Shown here: positions 12,944-24,372 of the stretch, piece after piece | Position numbering within the stretch: the first letter of the stretch is position 1 | Layout of the letters: each line of letters starts with the position of its first letter | NCBI GenBank assembly: GCA_015680685.1 | Contig: MNCI01008330.1 | Span: 258,047-322,046 of the forward strand | From: Gnetum montanum | Taxonomy: Eukaryota > Streptophyta > Gnetopsida > Gnetales > Gnetaceae | Direction: 5' to 3' | DNA: 64,000 nucleotides | Notes under the pieces: generated by a model | Database searches by the model: none | What the model saw: the letters and a program-made list of their open reading frames with translations, nothing else | Told to the model about the DNA's origin: nothing | Translations under genes and position numbers: made by a program

Positions 12944-14598
12944 TGAAACACCACCAAATTTTGACTATAGCATCCCAACTACAAATTCTTTTTTAAGTGT
13001 TGGGACTATGCTCCTCACTACCCTAGAGTGTAGTTAACCTCCAATGGAGAGTGTATTCAACACTATGCAAATTATCTTAAGTGTTGACACTATGCTCAAT
13101 CCTAGATTAAGACCATAGTCAACCTCTTGTGGAGAGCGTAGTCAACATGAAGGCCAATTTTGCAATTTTTTTAAGTGTCAACACAAAGCCAATTGTGACA
13201 AATTTTTCTAAGTGTTAACACAAAGCTAGTTGTAGCAAATTTTTCTAAGCATTGGTTCTACACTCTCCATTGCCCCAAAGCATAGTAAGCCTTCAATGGA
13301 GAGTGTAGTTAGCAAAAGGATAGGTTTTCACAAGTTTCAACAAGTGCTGAGACTATGCTCTCCCCCAAATGGAAGCATAGTCAGCCTCCAATGGAGAGCG
13401 TAATCAACACATGGCCATTTCTTACATCTTCTTTTTCTAAGTGTGGACTACACTCTCCCCCAGTTCAAAGAGTAGTCAAGTGTAGTCAATAAGAAAAGCC
13501 TCTAGCAGCCTCCACAGCATGGAAACACCACTTAGCTCAACTCCAACTCACCTTTGGCAAGTGTAGTTAAAAAAATGCTTCTTTTTTGTACCTCCTTTTT
13601 TCCCCAAAATTGTAACTATGCTCAACCCCACGTGAGAGTGTGGAGAGTGTAGTCCTATAGAATGTAGTCTCTGAGTTTCACTTTTAAGATACCTTGTATT
13701 ATTCTTGTCACACACATGTAGTTGGTAGCATAGTCACAATCTCACAACCTCATAGACTTTAGTAGAGCATAGTAAAGCACAATACCACCATCCTAATGAA
13801 GAGTGTAGTTGGATGAGAGCATAGTCCCAACCATTCCCTCCACCATGTGGTAGTCATCTCATATTCTGTGCTAAGCCTAAACCTATAAATACGCATGCCC
13901 TCAACATTTTTAAGGTTAGCAAATTTTAGACTTGGTTGATTTTTGACATGAGCAAATCTACAGAGTGCTTGGGAGAAGACCAAAGGCATATTGGTGAAGT
14001 TGCAAATCATTATAGTCCACTGGAACACCATAGCCAATAGTACACCATGGTAGCTAACCTTGTAGATGCAAACACCATGGTAAAGTGCCAATCTTCATGG
14101 ACAGACACCCCTGAGACTATGACTACACTGTCCACTATGTCTGTTGTACACCATGTACCTTCTAACCCCTTTTGGTGTTAACTACGCTCAACCCCATTTG
14201 GGGTGGTGTTCCATTTCTCTCTCTCTCTCTCTCCTTCTTTACATTTCTCATACTTTACTTGCATTTTTTTTATTTTACCTTATAACTATGCCTAAAACTA
14301 TGCTTGGCGGTGGTCTACACACATTAACACTATCCACTTCACTAAAACTCTTGACTACGCTTAACCCCACTACCACTATGAACACCATAAACACTACCTG
14401 CACACTTAACATCGTTTTGCATCACGACTGCAACTAACCATGCTACACCCCCATTACATCTGGTAAGTCCCTATTCGATCAACCAGACCATTCAAGGCAC
14501 CCTATCTCCACCTCTAGTAGGCCCTTATGTGAATTCGAGGTTAGGCTATGCACCCATGGACCTTGGTGTTCTAGTCACTAATGTTTTCAATCATCATA
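12944..14598 (+). repeat. 3' LTR of the old Tat element
   Basis: Starts TGAAACACC after the polypurine tract, like the young LTR read on the minus strand. The 3' end matches the young LTR over the 'gtaagtccctattcgatcaa' region (14463) through to 14598, where the young CA end has become TA. Contains dyad repeats of 'actatgctc / gagagtgtagtc' at 12990-13690, the decayed form of the young LTR's TTACGC/GCGTAA repeats. 1655 bp versus 1445 bp in the young copy. Confidence 0.82.
13882..13892 (+). promoter_or_regulatory. LTR TATA box (old Tat)
   Basis: 'cctataaatac' in the LTR; the young LTRs have the equivalent CTATAAATAC on the minus strand. Confidence 0.6.
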
Positions 14599-15756
14599 GG
14601 TCCTTTAAAGCCTCAAGAACCTCCACCACTTGGGACTATTTGATCTTCCTAATTGACTTCATACCATCAAAGGATGTGTTATCCAATTTTGTAGAGTCAT
14701 GTCAAGGTGTTCAATTTTATGTCTTGAACTCTATAATTTTTGTAATGTGTTGATTTATACACTCAAGTACTTAGTTTTTTAAAGTTAATTTGTTGAGTCT
14801 AGAGTTAGTCAATAATCCCATACCTTCCCAATTTTGTAAAGAAACTCAAGGATGAGTTTTCATTTAGTCGTGGGAAAATGATGAGTCACAGTTGGCCATG
14901 GCGACGAGGCCCTGTCAACAAGGCCCCATCGATGCAACCCCGTCGACACAAGGTTTGTTCTTGCTTTTAAATACATGCTCACTAGGTGCATTTATAACAT
15001 TAGGAAGTCATAGCATAGTGAAGCTCTTGTAGTTTTTCTATTTGAAAGTTAGAATATTTTCCTGAGTACCCATAACAGGATTCATTGAGTGTACATATCT
15101 TTGTTTAAGCATTGTTGTACCTGACCATGACAGTGTGTATGGAAATAAAGATGATCTTCTTAATAAACCTTGCAACATTATGGATAGTTTAGATGTTTTA
15201 TTCATGCATTTAATGCTTTTAGTTATGTATTCAATGATTTCTAGTAATTCAGCTAATTGAGTTTTTGATTAAGTGAGATAAGATAGATAGATTAAATACA
15301 TAAGTAAAACCACTTCGAATGTAACACATATTCACTTTGTAATCATAACAACATTATTTCTTGATGCACCTAGTAGTGTAGCACTTGGTAATCTAGTAGT
15401 GGATACATGATTTTAAGACATGTACAAAAAGTGGGACTAGATGCTTATGTTAGAACTAGTTAGAGATTAGTTAGTTAGTTAAATCAAATTAGTCATTAAA
15501 TTACTTCATCTCTCTCTTCAAGCATCAAAGAAAATAAAACATAAAATGATAAAAATCATATGCCTCGATTACACTTAACCATATCTTTGTACTTCAAAAG
15601 TGCAATTAGGAAGACAATGAATAACCTTTAGGGTAAAGTTTGCTTCCTAGAAGATTAGTACACCAAAAATGAGAGAGTCCATAGAATTCGACTAGATCAT
15701 GCATGAGCACTCTGTGATTTGTATGGTTGAGCATAGGGGTACCTCACCACTCATCA
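14599..15756 (+). mobile_element. 3' fragment of a gag-only LTR element: internal end plus 3' LTR
   Basis: 14757-14878 resembles the last internal bases of the element at 17582-22737 (shared 'agttagtcaataatcccata' and 'actcaaggatgag/aagg'). It is followed by an LTR at 14879-15756 (878 bp) that starts TGATGAGTCA and ends 'ggggtacctcaccactcatca', as the 874-887 bp LTRs of that family do. The old Tat LTR lies directly to its left and chromovirus LTR sequence directly to its right. The left end of this fragment is unclear. Confidence 0.7.
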
Positions 15757-15895
15757 ATCATCAAAAATCAACACAAGAAGATATGTAAAAATAGGACACA
15801 CTTGTTCAAGTCTTCTCCAAGCACGAAACCTACATAAATAACCTATAGGACAAGCTCAAGAGAATTGAAAGATATGTTTCTAAACAAGATATTCC
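15757..15895 (-). repeat. Truncated 3' LTR of the chromovirus-like element
   Basis: 'atcaaaaatcaacacaagaa' onward matches the 5' LTR region at 26627-26760 (both contain 'ataggacacacttgt' and 'cttctccaagcac'). It abuts the LTR end at 15756. Confidence 0.65.
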
Positions 15896-15929
15896 ACCTT
15901 TTAGAAAGTGAACTCATGTGAACAAGGGA

Positions 15930-16430
15930 GTAGGAGTAATAGTGATCCCCAACTCAACAAGTTTGATCTCATGGATCCACACAGCATCATCAACAAATTG
16001 GTACTTCCAGTGGATCAAATATTCATGCCTCTTGACTCCTTGGGTTTTAGAAGCTTTCCTTTACTTAAGTATGATTTCCTTCCTCTTCATTAAAGGCTAT
16101 CACTTATTAATAGCCTCCTTCAACTCATCAATGCTACCCTATATGGTCTTTTCATCAGCTAGTCCATGATAGTGCATAAGATTTGAAACATTAAACACAA
16201 CAGACATACTAACATCATTTGGTAAATCAATCTTAAAATTATTATCATTAATCTTAGCCTTGATTTTTAAAGGCCCCATCTTCTTGGCTTTCAATTTGTT
16301 AATACCTCTTAATCACTTCTTCTTTAAGTGCACCCAAATCAAGTCACCAACAACAAAATTAGGCTTCTGCTTGCTCTCATTCCTCTTGAAGGCTCTCTCT
16401 TTAGCCTTCTTCTCAAGATTTCATTTTACT
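15930..16430 (-). pseudogene. pol: Integrase C-terminus with chromodomain-like tail
   Basis: The minus strand reads a 'NFVVGDLIWVHLKKK' stretch (about 16350), 'KINDNNFKIDLPNDV' (about 16230) and 'FNVSNLMHY', the usual gypsy integrase end. At about 16040-15960 it reads 'YLIHWKYQFVDDAVWIHE', which fits the Y-L-x-x-W-K...D-x-x-W-x-x-E pattern of retroelement chromodomains. Frames are broken by TAG. The chromodomain call rests on this short pattern. Confidence 0.65.
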
Positions 16431-17240
16431 TATGCATGGAGATCCATCATCTCTTGTGCAAAATCAACACTAAGTTGAGCTTCACCATCAAAGCTCTTCA
16501 AAGTGTCCACCATCTTTAGACAAAAACCATAATTCACCTCAAATGGAATTTTGCAAATTGCAACATGAAAAGAATTATTATACAAACATTTAGCATGACA
16601 CAAAATGTTTTCCCACCTTTTTGATTGTCCATCACACAAACATCTCAATATGTTTAGCAAGGATTATTCACCACCTCTATTTGGCCGTTAGAATGTGGAT
16701 GATATGCACTAGAAAATTTCAACTTTATCCCTAAAATTTCCCAAAGGGACCTCCAAAAATAACTTGTGAACTTGGAGTCTTTGTCACTAACAATATTTAA
16801 AGGAATATCATGAAACTTCACAACATGCTGAAAAAAAACATTTGCCACATGAAAATCATCACTCACCTTCTTGCATAAAATAAAATATCCCATCTTGAAT
16901 AATCTATCCACAACAACAAAAATTGCATCGTTCCCACTCTTGGTCTTTGGAATATCACTCACAAAGTCCATTGACATACTTTGCCATGGATATTTAGGAA
17001 TTAGTAAAGGCATATAGTGTTCATCCACACCTTTACCTCCTTTGAATTTCTAATATGTCAGGCACTCCATAAATTTTGAACCTTCTATTGCTATATGAGG
17101 CCAAAAATACTACCTACCCACAAGTTCTAATGTTTTATCCCTACCCATGTGACCTACCATGCCACACACAAAAAATTTTCTAAAATCACAATTAGGAAAA
17201 CATACCTTTCCATTCTTAAATAATAGCTCATCTTGAATAT
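16431..17240 (-). pseudogene. pol: Integrase core remnant of the chromovirus-like element
   Basis: Zinc-binding part at 17100-17230 ('GHMGRDKTLELV', 'YFWPHIA'), then ORF 17028-16654 with the core: 'SMDFVSDIPKTKSGNDAIFV', 'IVSDKDSKF', 'SSAYHPHSNGQIEVVN' (D, D and E positions present). 16660-16430 continues with 'WENILCHAKCLYNNSFH'. One frame change between the two parts. Confidence 0.88.
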
Positions 17241-17369
17241 GATAATCCCTCTATTGGTCTATCCTATTCATCAATAGCTCTTTGAGGCTTCTCCAAACCT
17301 ACCAAAAATCAACATCATGCTCATACAAAGAAGCAAAATCACTCATACCTTCCACATGCAACCTTGGAT

Positions 17370-17576
17370 AATGCATCATCCACCACATTTGCCTTCCCAC
17401 TTTTGTGCTTCAACACAAAATTGAACCCTTGTAACTATGAAACCCACTTCATGTGCTTTGCACTCAACTTATTTTGTGAGTTTAGAAATTGAAGTGCTTT
17501 GTGGTCCATCACCAAAGTGAATTTCTTGGATAACAACTAATGCCTCTAATTATTGATTACTTGAATAATAATGTAC
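17370..17576 (-). pseudogene. pol: RNase H C-terminal half (chromovirus-like), left of the nested insertion
   Basis: The minus strand reads 'FTLVMDHKALQFL', 'KHMKWV' and 'FVLKHKSGKANVVDDALS', the end of a gypsy RNase H. The other half is at 22743-22998. The break coincides with the 5-bp duplication AACTT. Confidence 0.8.
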
Positions 17577-17581
17577 AACTT

Positions 17582-18468
17582 TGATGAATCATGGTTTGCT
17601 AGGTGCTGATATCAAACCCCTTTTATGAGACTCATGATATCTGATGAGTCCTGATATCAAACCCCTAATATCGAACCCTTGATATTGAGTACACGATATT
17701 GCAGCCTAGCTAGTGATACTAGATGCATGATATCGTGGTTCTTATGTGAGCCTATAAATACACAATTGGATGCACAAGAAAGTCTTAGGAAGTTAGTATT
17801 AGAGTAGGATCTTTTTGTCAGTTTTTCCTCTCAACCCTTTCCTTGGTGCATGCTCGCAATGTGATGATTGTAATTGTACAAAACCTTTATTCAAGTGTGA
17901 CGTACTTGGACATGCACATGACCAGCAATAAAGATCAAGATTACTTCATCATTACAGCATTCACTTAGTTTTAACTATTATTTATTTCTTTCTTAATTAA
18001 TATTTCTCTACCCTCATTCCTATCCCTATTAGTAAATGCAGAATGAGTATGACTTAATCACGAGCATTTAAGTGAGACTACTTGGTATCCCAGTAGTGTA
18101 CCTAGGACATAAGCTTAGTAATCCCAATGGTAGTACATGAGGTCCAAGATGTGTATGGATGACTAAACACAATTGCTCATCACACTTAGGCTAGCTTAGA
18201 TTCTCTTCTTCCATTCCCTCTTAGCTTAATTAAAGTTATTTTCCATTTCCTCTAGGTGTAGCACTAGTTTAGGACCACATCATACACCTCACTCTAGACT
18301 AAACCATATGTGACAAAGCAAATACTAGTCCAAGTGGGAAGACAGCGAACTGTGATTAACAAGTAACTACCTAGATACCACAACTAGTCTGTCTCTGGAG
18401 TTCGATCGGATCGTGCGTGAACACTCGTATTCATATGGTTGAGTGTAGGGGTACCTCACCACTCATCA
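17582..18468 (+). repeat. 5' LTR of the gag-only element
   Basis: 887 bp, matching 21864-22737 closely. The left part has short repeats around 'gatatc' (17610-17720). The TATA box is at 17751-17761. Confidence 0.9.
17751..17761 (+). promoter_or_regulatory. LTR TATA box
   Basis: 'cctataaatac'; repeated at 22018-22028 in the other LTR. Confidence 0.6.
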
Positions 18469-18469
18469 T

Positions 18470-18488
18470 TGGTGCCATTACTAGGGAC
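18470..18488 (+). other. Primer binding site
   Basis: 'tggtgccattactagggac' directly after the LTR. It resembles the TGGCGCC...-type plant gypsy primer site after CpG decay; the tRNA was not checked. Confidence 0.65.
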
Positions 18489-18601
18489 AGTGCTAGTTAT
18501 TTACATTAGTTACATCATACAAGATCATTGTAACAAAGTATTCACAATATATCTCTTAGAAAAGAAATTAATTTCAATTAAGTCACACAAGGCTCACAAT
18601 A

Positions 18602-20280
18602 ATGTCTCTCTCACAAGACTATGACAACGCAACAACTAGTAAGGTAATTCATTGGAGAACCAACAAATTATATGATGATGAAGAAGAAGTTTAGAGTACT
18701 AAATCTGATGTAGGGGTCTCCTATGTACATAAACGAAGACAACATCGTCCCAACTCAGAAATGCATAACCTACCTAGTGATGATGAACCCCTGCTAGCGA
18801 CTAAGAGCCTAATGCATATACAAGAGGCTGTTCAAATATCCCATAGGCATCGTAAGGAAAGCCATCTACCTAGGCAACTTTTCCAAGTTCTCAAGAGGCT
18901 ATGATTTAGACCCACAACATCATTTACAGGCCTTCCATGATGCCTATGTATGGAACAATATTGATAATGGATGGCAAAAACTTAAGCTCTTTCCTACGAC
19001 ACTCGTTGACCAAGCAAAAGTATGGTACAGGTCCTTAAGACCAAAATCAATTTGACATTGGCCAACAATGGTAGAAATTTTCAATGAAAGATATCAAACC
19101 TATGAAAGAGTGTCAACCTTGAGGAAACAAATCCAAGAGTGGAAATAAGTGCAACATGAACCCTTGGACATGGCCTTAGAAAGATATTATGCATTGTTAA
19201 ACAACTTCCCAAGTCATGGATTCTCCAAGGAAAGGCTAATGTATCACATAATGGATGGGCTCCGTAATGAAACAAGGGGGACCCTAGGGATGTATGCCTA
19301 AGGCCAACTATATGAGTTATGAACCCACCAATTCCAAGAGCTTATTAAGCAAGTAGCAAAAGAAGAAGGAGAAATGGCTAAATGGGATAATGTTGAAAGC
19401 TCTCAATGGGACCAAAATCTTGAATTAACAAAGGTCCATAATCATGAAGAGGAGAAATCAACTCATCTCAAGGAGGTGAAACAATCTTTGCCAATACTAA
19501 AATCACTAGATGAAATTAAGGCAAAGATCGATAGGATGATGGAATGGATACATGAAAAATGTGGAGAATATGCCAACACTATTAGAGGTAGAGCCATGAT
19601 GAACCAAGAAGCAGGATAGAACACCCTTAGAGAATCGAAAATAAGGGTTGAAGAGAATAAGAACTCAACTACTAATCATATGTATCAATGTAATGTTTTC
19701 CTGTACAATCACCCCAAAGGTCAATGCCCAATCTTGTCACATTTACATGAGCATTAGGGAAGAATGTTACATCTAGAGTTCATACAAAAATATTGTGTTC
19801 AATCATAGTGGCAAAAATCCCAGTTATGGGGGATGCCACCCTCAAACTGGTCACACCCTTCATATCATCTAAACCCAAGCACTTATCAAGTTTAACATCA
19901 AGTTTCCCCAACTGGATCAACATCCTCTATCTCACCACATCATTATCATCCTTCTAATTACTATCAACCCATATCCTCTCCAACAGGACCACCACCTCTT
20001 GTACTTTACGCTTCTCCTTACCCTCAATATTTGCATCCTTCACCTCCTTCTACATTGCCACCAATAATACCAAAAGGTTTTACACCATAGAACCAACCCA
20101 TGAACATTACTTGTGCTACTATGGTCAACACCAGTGGAGGCCCTCCACAACGTCAAAAGCACCCTTTCTTTAGGCACAACCAAAGGAAGAGATAGCATCC
20201 TTCCAAAACCACTACTTCCTCTAACCCAGCACAAGTCTAGCACGGTGATGCATCTTCTTCCTTATCGCATGACCACATAT
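18602..20280 (+). pseudogene. gag: Gag remnant of the gag-only element
   Basis: Begins ATG at 18602 (ORF broken near 18690). After a frame change, 18880-19380 reads a retrotransposon gag core: 'LVDQAKVWYRSL', 'IFNERYQTYERVSTLRKQIQ', 'LERYYALLNNFPSHGFS'. 19374-19619 is open and Lys/Glu-rich. A Pro/Tyr/Ser-rich tail follows to about 20280. Several TAG and TAA codons interrupt. The capsid-type fold is inferred from the 'F...Y......P.h' pattern. Confidence 0.75.
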
Positions 20281-21863
20281 TTTAATTTGCCCCACTATGC
20301 CTACTACAATCAATTGTGTGAACCTCAATTTTGGTATATTCCTACCACCACCTCAAAAGACACCTAGTGGTTTGGATATGATCAATCCCTAACATTTCCA
20401 ACATGCATGGATCCACACTTTCCATTTATTAATTTTTTCCATGATCAAAAGTTTAGTTATGGGGATATCCCCCATTCTCACAAACAGAATTAATAAATGT
20501 CTTTCCTTTTCTTTAATTTTACAATTTTTTTGTTTTCTAGTTTTTCATCTTTCAATTTTTTTGTTTCATCTTTTTATTGGCTGGTTCATCTTTTTATTTA
20601 TTGTTTTATCTTTTTATCTTTTTATGGGTAATCTCATCTATGAATAAAACACTCATGTGACTCATTGGTTGAGGTGTTGTTCTATGCTATCAAGTCTCAG
20701 GTAACTAATTATTTGGATAGCGAGCCCACAACATCCACTCACCCATTCTATTAATAAGAGGTTCTACTTTGGGTCTAATGATATTCTTGACATCATTAAA
20801 ACTTAAAGAAATTTTGTGCTCATTATACCTAGAGCAAAAAAATGATGGACTAAGAGGGAATGGTCATGGTGTCACATCAAGGGGACTTTTGGATTCTCTT
20901 TAGTGACATCTATCAGGGTTATCATGCAACCTGGTAATGCTAAGATCCTTGTAGATCTAACGAAAATGGTTGTAAGAGTAATGAAGGCACTCAATAAAAA
21001 AAGAAAGAAGAAAAAAAAAGAAGAAGAGTGTGCCAAAGTGGCCAAATAAGAAGAAACAAAAAGATCAAGACAAATGTGCTGCAAAGAAATTTCAAATTAC
21101 TCCTCCCTTGAACAAAATGCCAAGTGATCGTATGCCTTACTGTCATGATCCTCTTATGAATGTTCACCATGGGATGAAACAATGCGATGTCACTGATCAG
21201 AGGAATGGGCTTGATCTTTATTTTGGAGTGATGGTCTAATGACACATTAATCACATCCTACACTCAAGATTCATTATGCCTTGGGTCAGTTACCTCATGT
21301 CCCAATCTTTGCAATCCCTTCTACAATTTTCCTCATCTCGCTATCCATGTATTTGTGACTTGTGTTTTGTATAGCATTGAATTCGTACCTCATCATGCTT
21401 GGTATCTACATGTGTGTGTTTTGGGCCCAAGCTTATGAAGAGGAATGATGCCTATTTGTGGAATGGCATGTCAAGGCCAATCAAGTGTTCCTGTAGCTTC
21501 CATGTCCATGGAAAGTACCCACTCCACCAAACATTGGAACATCAACATGGATGGATCATAATCCTCAGATAAAAGAGGAGAAACATCAGGCACTTCTTGA
21601 ATGGTATCAATCTCAAAGCCTAGAGCATAAGACAAGGAGAAGAGACCTATGGAGGAGCCACTACCACCTGGAGCCACATGAGTTCCAACAAAGTTTTGTA
21701 ATTCTATGTCTGTGTCCCAATTTTGTTTTCTTCAATCACACATTACAACATGAATAAATTTCTAGTTAGTCAATAATCCCATAACTATCCACTGTGTAAT
21801 CAATTGAACTTGTTCCTCACTTTCTTTAACTCAAGGACAAGTTGTTATTCAGTCCAAGGGGTA
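20281..21863 (+). other. Non-coding interior of the gag-only element
   Basis: T-rich stretch at 20490-20640, no polymerase motifs. 21551-21757 and nearby short ORFs have no recognisable domain. Ends in the purine tract before the 3' LTR. Confidence 0.5.
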
Positions 21864-22737
21864 TGATGAATCATGGTTTGCCAGGTGCTAATATTGAACA
21901 CCTAATATCTTATGAGTCCCAATATCAAACCCCCAATATCAGACCCTCCATATCGAGTATGCAATATCATGGCTTGGCTAGAGATATCAAATATGCGATA
22001 TTGTGGTTCTTGTGTGAGCCTATAAATACAAAATTGGGTGCATGAGAAAGTCATAGGAAGTTAGTGTTAGAGTAGCATCTTTTTATCAATTTTTCCTCTC
22101 AACCCTTTCCTTGGTGCATGCCCGCAATGTGATGATTTTAATTGTAGGAAACCTTTATTCAAGTGTGATGTACTTGGACATGCACATGACCAGCAATAAA
22201 GATCGAGATTACTTCATCATTGTAGCATTCACTTAGTTTTAACTATTATTTATTTCTTTCTTAATTAATATTTCTCTACCCTCATTTCCTATCCCTGTTA
22301 ATAAACGCGGAATGAGTACAACTTAATCACGAGCATTTAAGTGTGACTACTTGGTATCCCAGTAGCATACCTAGGACATGCGCTTGGTAATCCCAATGGT
22401 AGTACATGAGGTCCAAGATGTGTACGGATGACTAAGCACAGATGCTCATTGCACTTAGGCTAGCTTAGATTCTCTTCTCCCATTCCCTCTTAGCTTAATT
22501 AAAGTTATTTTCCATTGCCTCTAGTAGTAGCACTAGTTTAGGACCACATCATACACCTCACTCTAGACTAAACCATACATGACAAAGTAAATACTAGTCC
22601 AAGTGGGAAGACAGTGAACTGCAATTAACGAGTAACTATCTAGATACCACAACTAGTCTATTTGCAGAGTTCGACCAGATCATGCTTGAACACTCATATT
22701 TGTATGGTTGAGTGTAGGGGTACCTCACCACTCATCA
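21864..22737 (+). repeat. 3' LTR of the gag-only element
   Basis: 874 bp, pair of 17582-18468; differences are mostly transitions plus small indels. Confidence 0.9.
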
Positions 22738-22742
22738 AACTT

Positions 22743-23720
22743 CTCATATATGCTATTTTTTTCTTAATTCATTTAAATTTTCAAAAAAGAAAGAAACAAG
22801 CTTACCTTCTTGTGAAAGCACCCTACCAATGGCAAGTCCACTTGCATCTGCCTCCACCTGAAAAAGCTTTTGAAAATCTGAAATTGAAAACACCGATTCA
22901 CTGGTAATCTTTATTTTCAACAAGTCAAAGCTTCCTTGGGTTTCATTATCCCATCTAAATTCTTTATTTTTCTTCAACAAAGAAAACATAGGCCACAAAA
23001 TACCACTAAATTATTTTATGAACCATCTATAAAAACATGCTGAGCTAAGGAATGATCTTACCTCCCTAACATTCTTATAGGTTGGCCAATCCCTAATAGC
23101 CTTCACATTAGTAGCTTTCATCCAAATTTGATTTTTAGAAATCATATAACCCAAATATATGATTTCTTTCTTGAATAAATGACTTTTTCTTCATGTTGAT
23201 TTCCAACTGTGCCTCCTCCAAGTAAAGGTACACCATCCTCAAGTAATCCAAGTGCTCTTCCTCATTATATTTATACACCAAAATATCATCAAAAAGGACT
23301 ATACAACATGTACCAATCAAGTCCTTCAATACATCATGCATCAACCTCATGAATGTAGTAGGTGCATTTGTGAGCCCAAGTGGCATCACCAACCACTAAA
23401 AAAATCCATCTTGTGTTTTGAAAGATGTCTTTCACTCATCAATAGGTCTAATTTTGATTTGATGATACTCACTCTTCAAATCAATTTTGCTAAAAATTTC
23501 ATCATTGGTAAGGACATCATGGATATCATCCATCCTTGGAATAGTAAAACTATATCTCATTGTTATCCTATTCACTAATTTATAATCCATGCACATCCTC
23601 CATTCATCATTGTCCTTCTTTGGCAGTAGCACCATTGGAACTACACAAGGTGAAATGGATTTCCTCATGAATCCATTTGGAAGTAACCCCTCTACCTGCC
23701 TTGCAATTTATCCATTTGAT
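22743..23720 (-). pseudogene. pol: Reverse transcriptase and start of RNase H (chromovirus-like)
   Basis: Minus strand: 23668-23432 'PMVLLPKKDNDEWRMCMDYK', 'MRYSFTIPRMDDI', 'FSKIDLKSEYHQI'; 23392-23135 '[16 protein letters not shown]' and catalytic 'VLFDDILVY' (FDD box). 22998-22753 is the connection and start of RNase H ('FQVEADASGLAIGRVLSQEG'). Two or more frame changes and stops. Confidence 0.9.
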
Positions 23721-24089
23721 TTGGTGCCATTTGGTAAGCTCTCTAGTTTAGAATGGTATCACCAATAATAAAATTAATTTAAAGTTGTACATTCCATATC
23801 AATGGTAGTCCATCCAATTTCCACTTAAACACCTTGAAAAAATTCTCCTTTAACCCTAGCACACTTTTAGGGAGTTCAACCTACACATCATCATGGTTAG
23901 TGGCAACTATTGTCAAAACAAAAAAATGAAAACTAGTTTCATCATGTTCCTTAATATATTTCCTTTCTCCTAAAAGGATTAAGGAATCATTAAGTGAGCT
24001 TTACTACCTCCATTGTTCAACTATCATAAGAATTAAATCATGGATTCCATCAGGTCTGGCAACACTCCACACATTCGTAGCTTCATCAA

Positions 24090-24372
24090 ACTAAGAACCA
24101 TTGTCAAAATTTCAAGGTCTACCAAGAATTACATTATCACAATCTATTGGAAGCACATCACACTTCACAACATCATGAAAACTACCAATTTTAAATTTCA
24201 AAGTACATTGCTCCCTTACTTAGGGAAAATATTTCAACAACCAATGCACCTTACAAGATCTTGGATGAGGCTTAGTTACCAAACCCAATCTAACAACTAC
24301 CCTAGAAGAAATAACATTTTATTGGGCTCCACCATCAATCAAAACATGAACTCATTCCACTAAGCAAGCAAC
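24090..24372 (-). pseudogene. pro: Aspartic protease remnant (chromovirus-like)
   Basis: The minus strand reads 'VLIDGGAQ' (active site D-G-G-A) near 24340, 'NVISSRVVVRLGL', and a 'CDNVILG'-like stretch with frame breaks near 24110. Confidence 0.65.

Larger units (their letters stand above)
1..14598 (+). mobile_element. Old decayed Tat-lineage Ty3/gypsy element, 5' truncated by window edge
   Basis: Remnants of gag end, protease, reverse transcriptase, RNase H, a second archaeal-type RNase H, integrase, polypurine tract and 3' LTR follow each other on the plus strand. They match the young element at 43579-60741 (opposite strand) part by part. The reading frames carry many TAG and TGA codons where the young copy has Gln, Arg or Trp, so this copy is much older. 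The 5' LTR, primer site and most of gag lie outside the window. The integrase-linked second RNase H is the hallmark of the Tat group. A gene on the opposite strand sits between protease and RT, as in the young copy. Confidence 0.9.
17582..22737 (+). mobile_element. Complete gag-only (non-autonomous) LTR retrotransposon with target duplication
   Basis: Flanked by AACTT at 17577-17581 and 22738-22742. LTRs at 17582-18468 and 21864-22737 start TGATGAATCATGG and end CTCATCA. The primer site follows the left LTR and a purine stretch ('ccaaggggta') precedes the right one. The 3.4-kb interior holds only gag remains at 18602-20280; no protease, RT or integrase was seen, so the element would depend on another element's enzymes. 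Inserted into RNase H of the chromovirus-like element. Confidence 0.9.
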
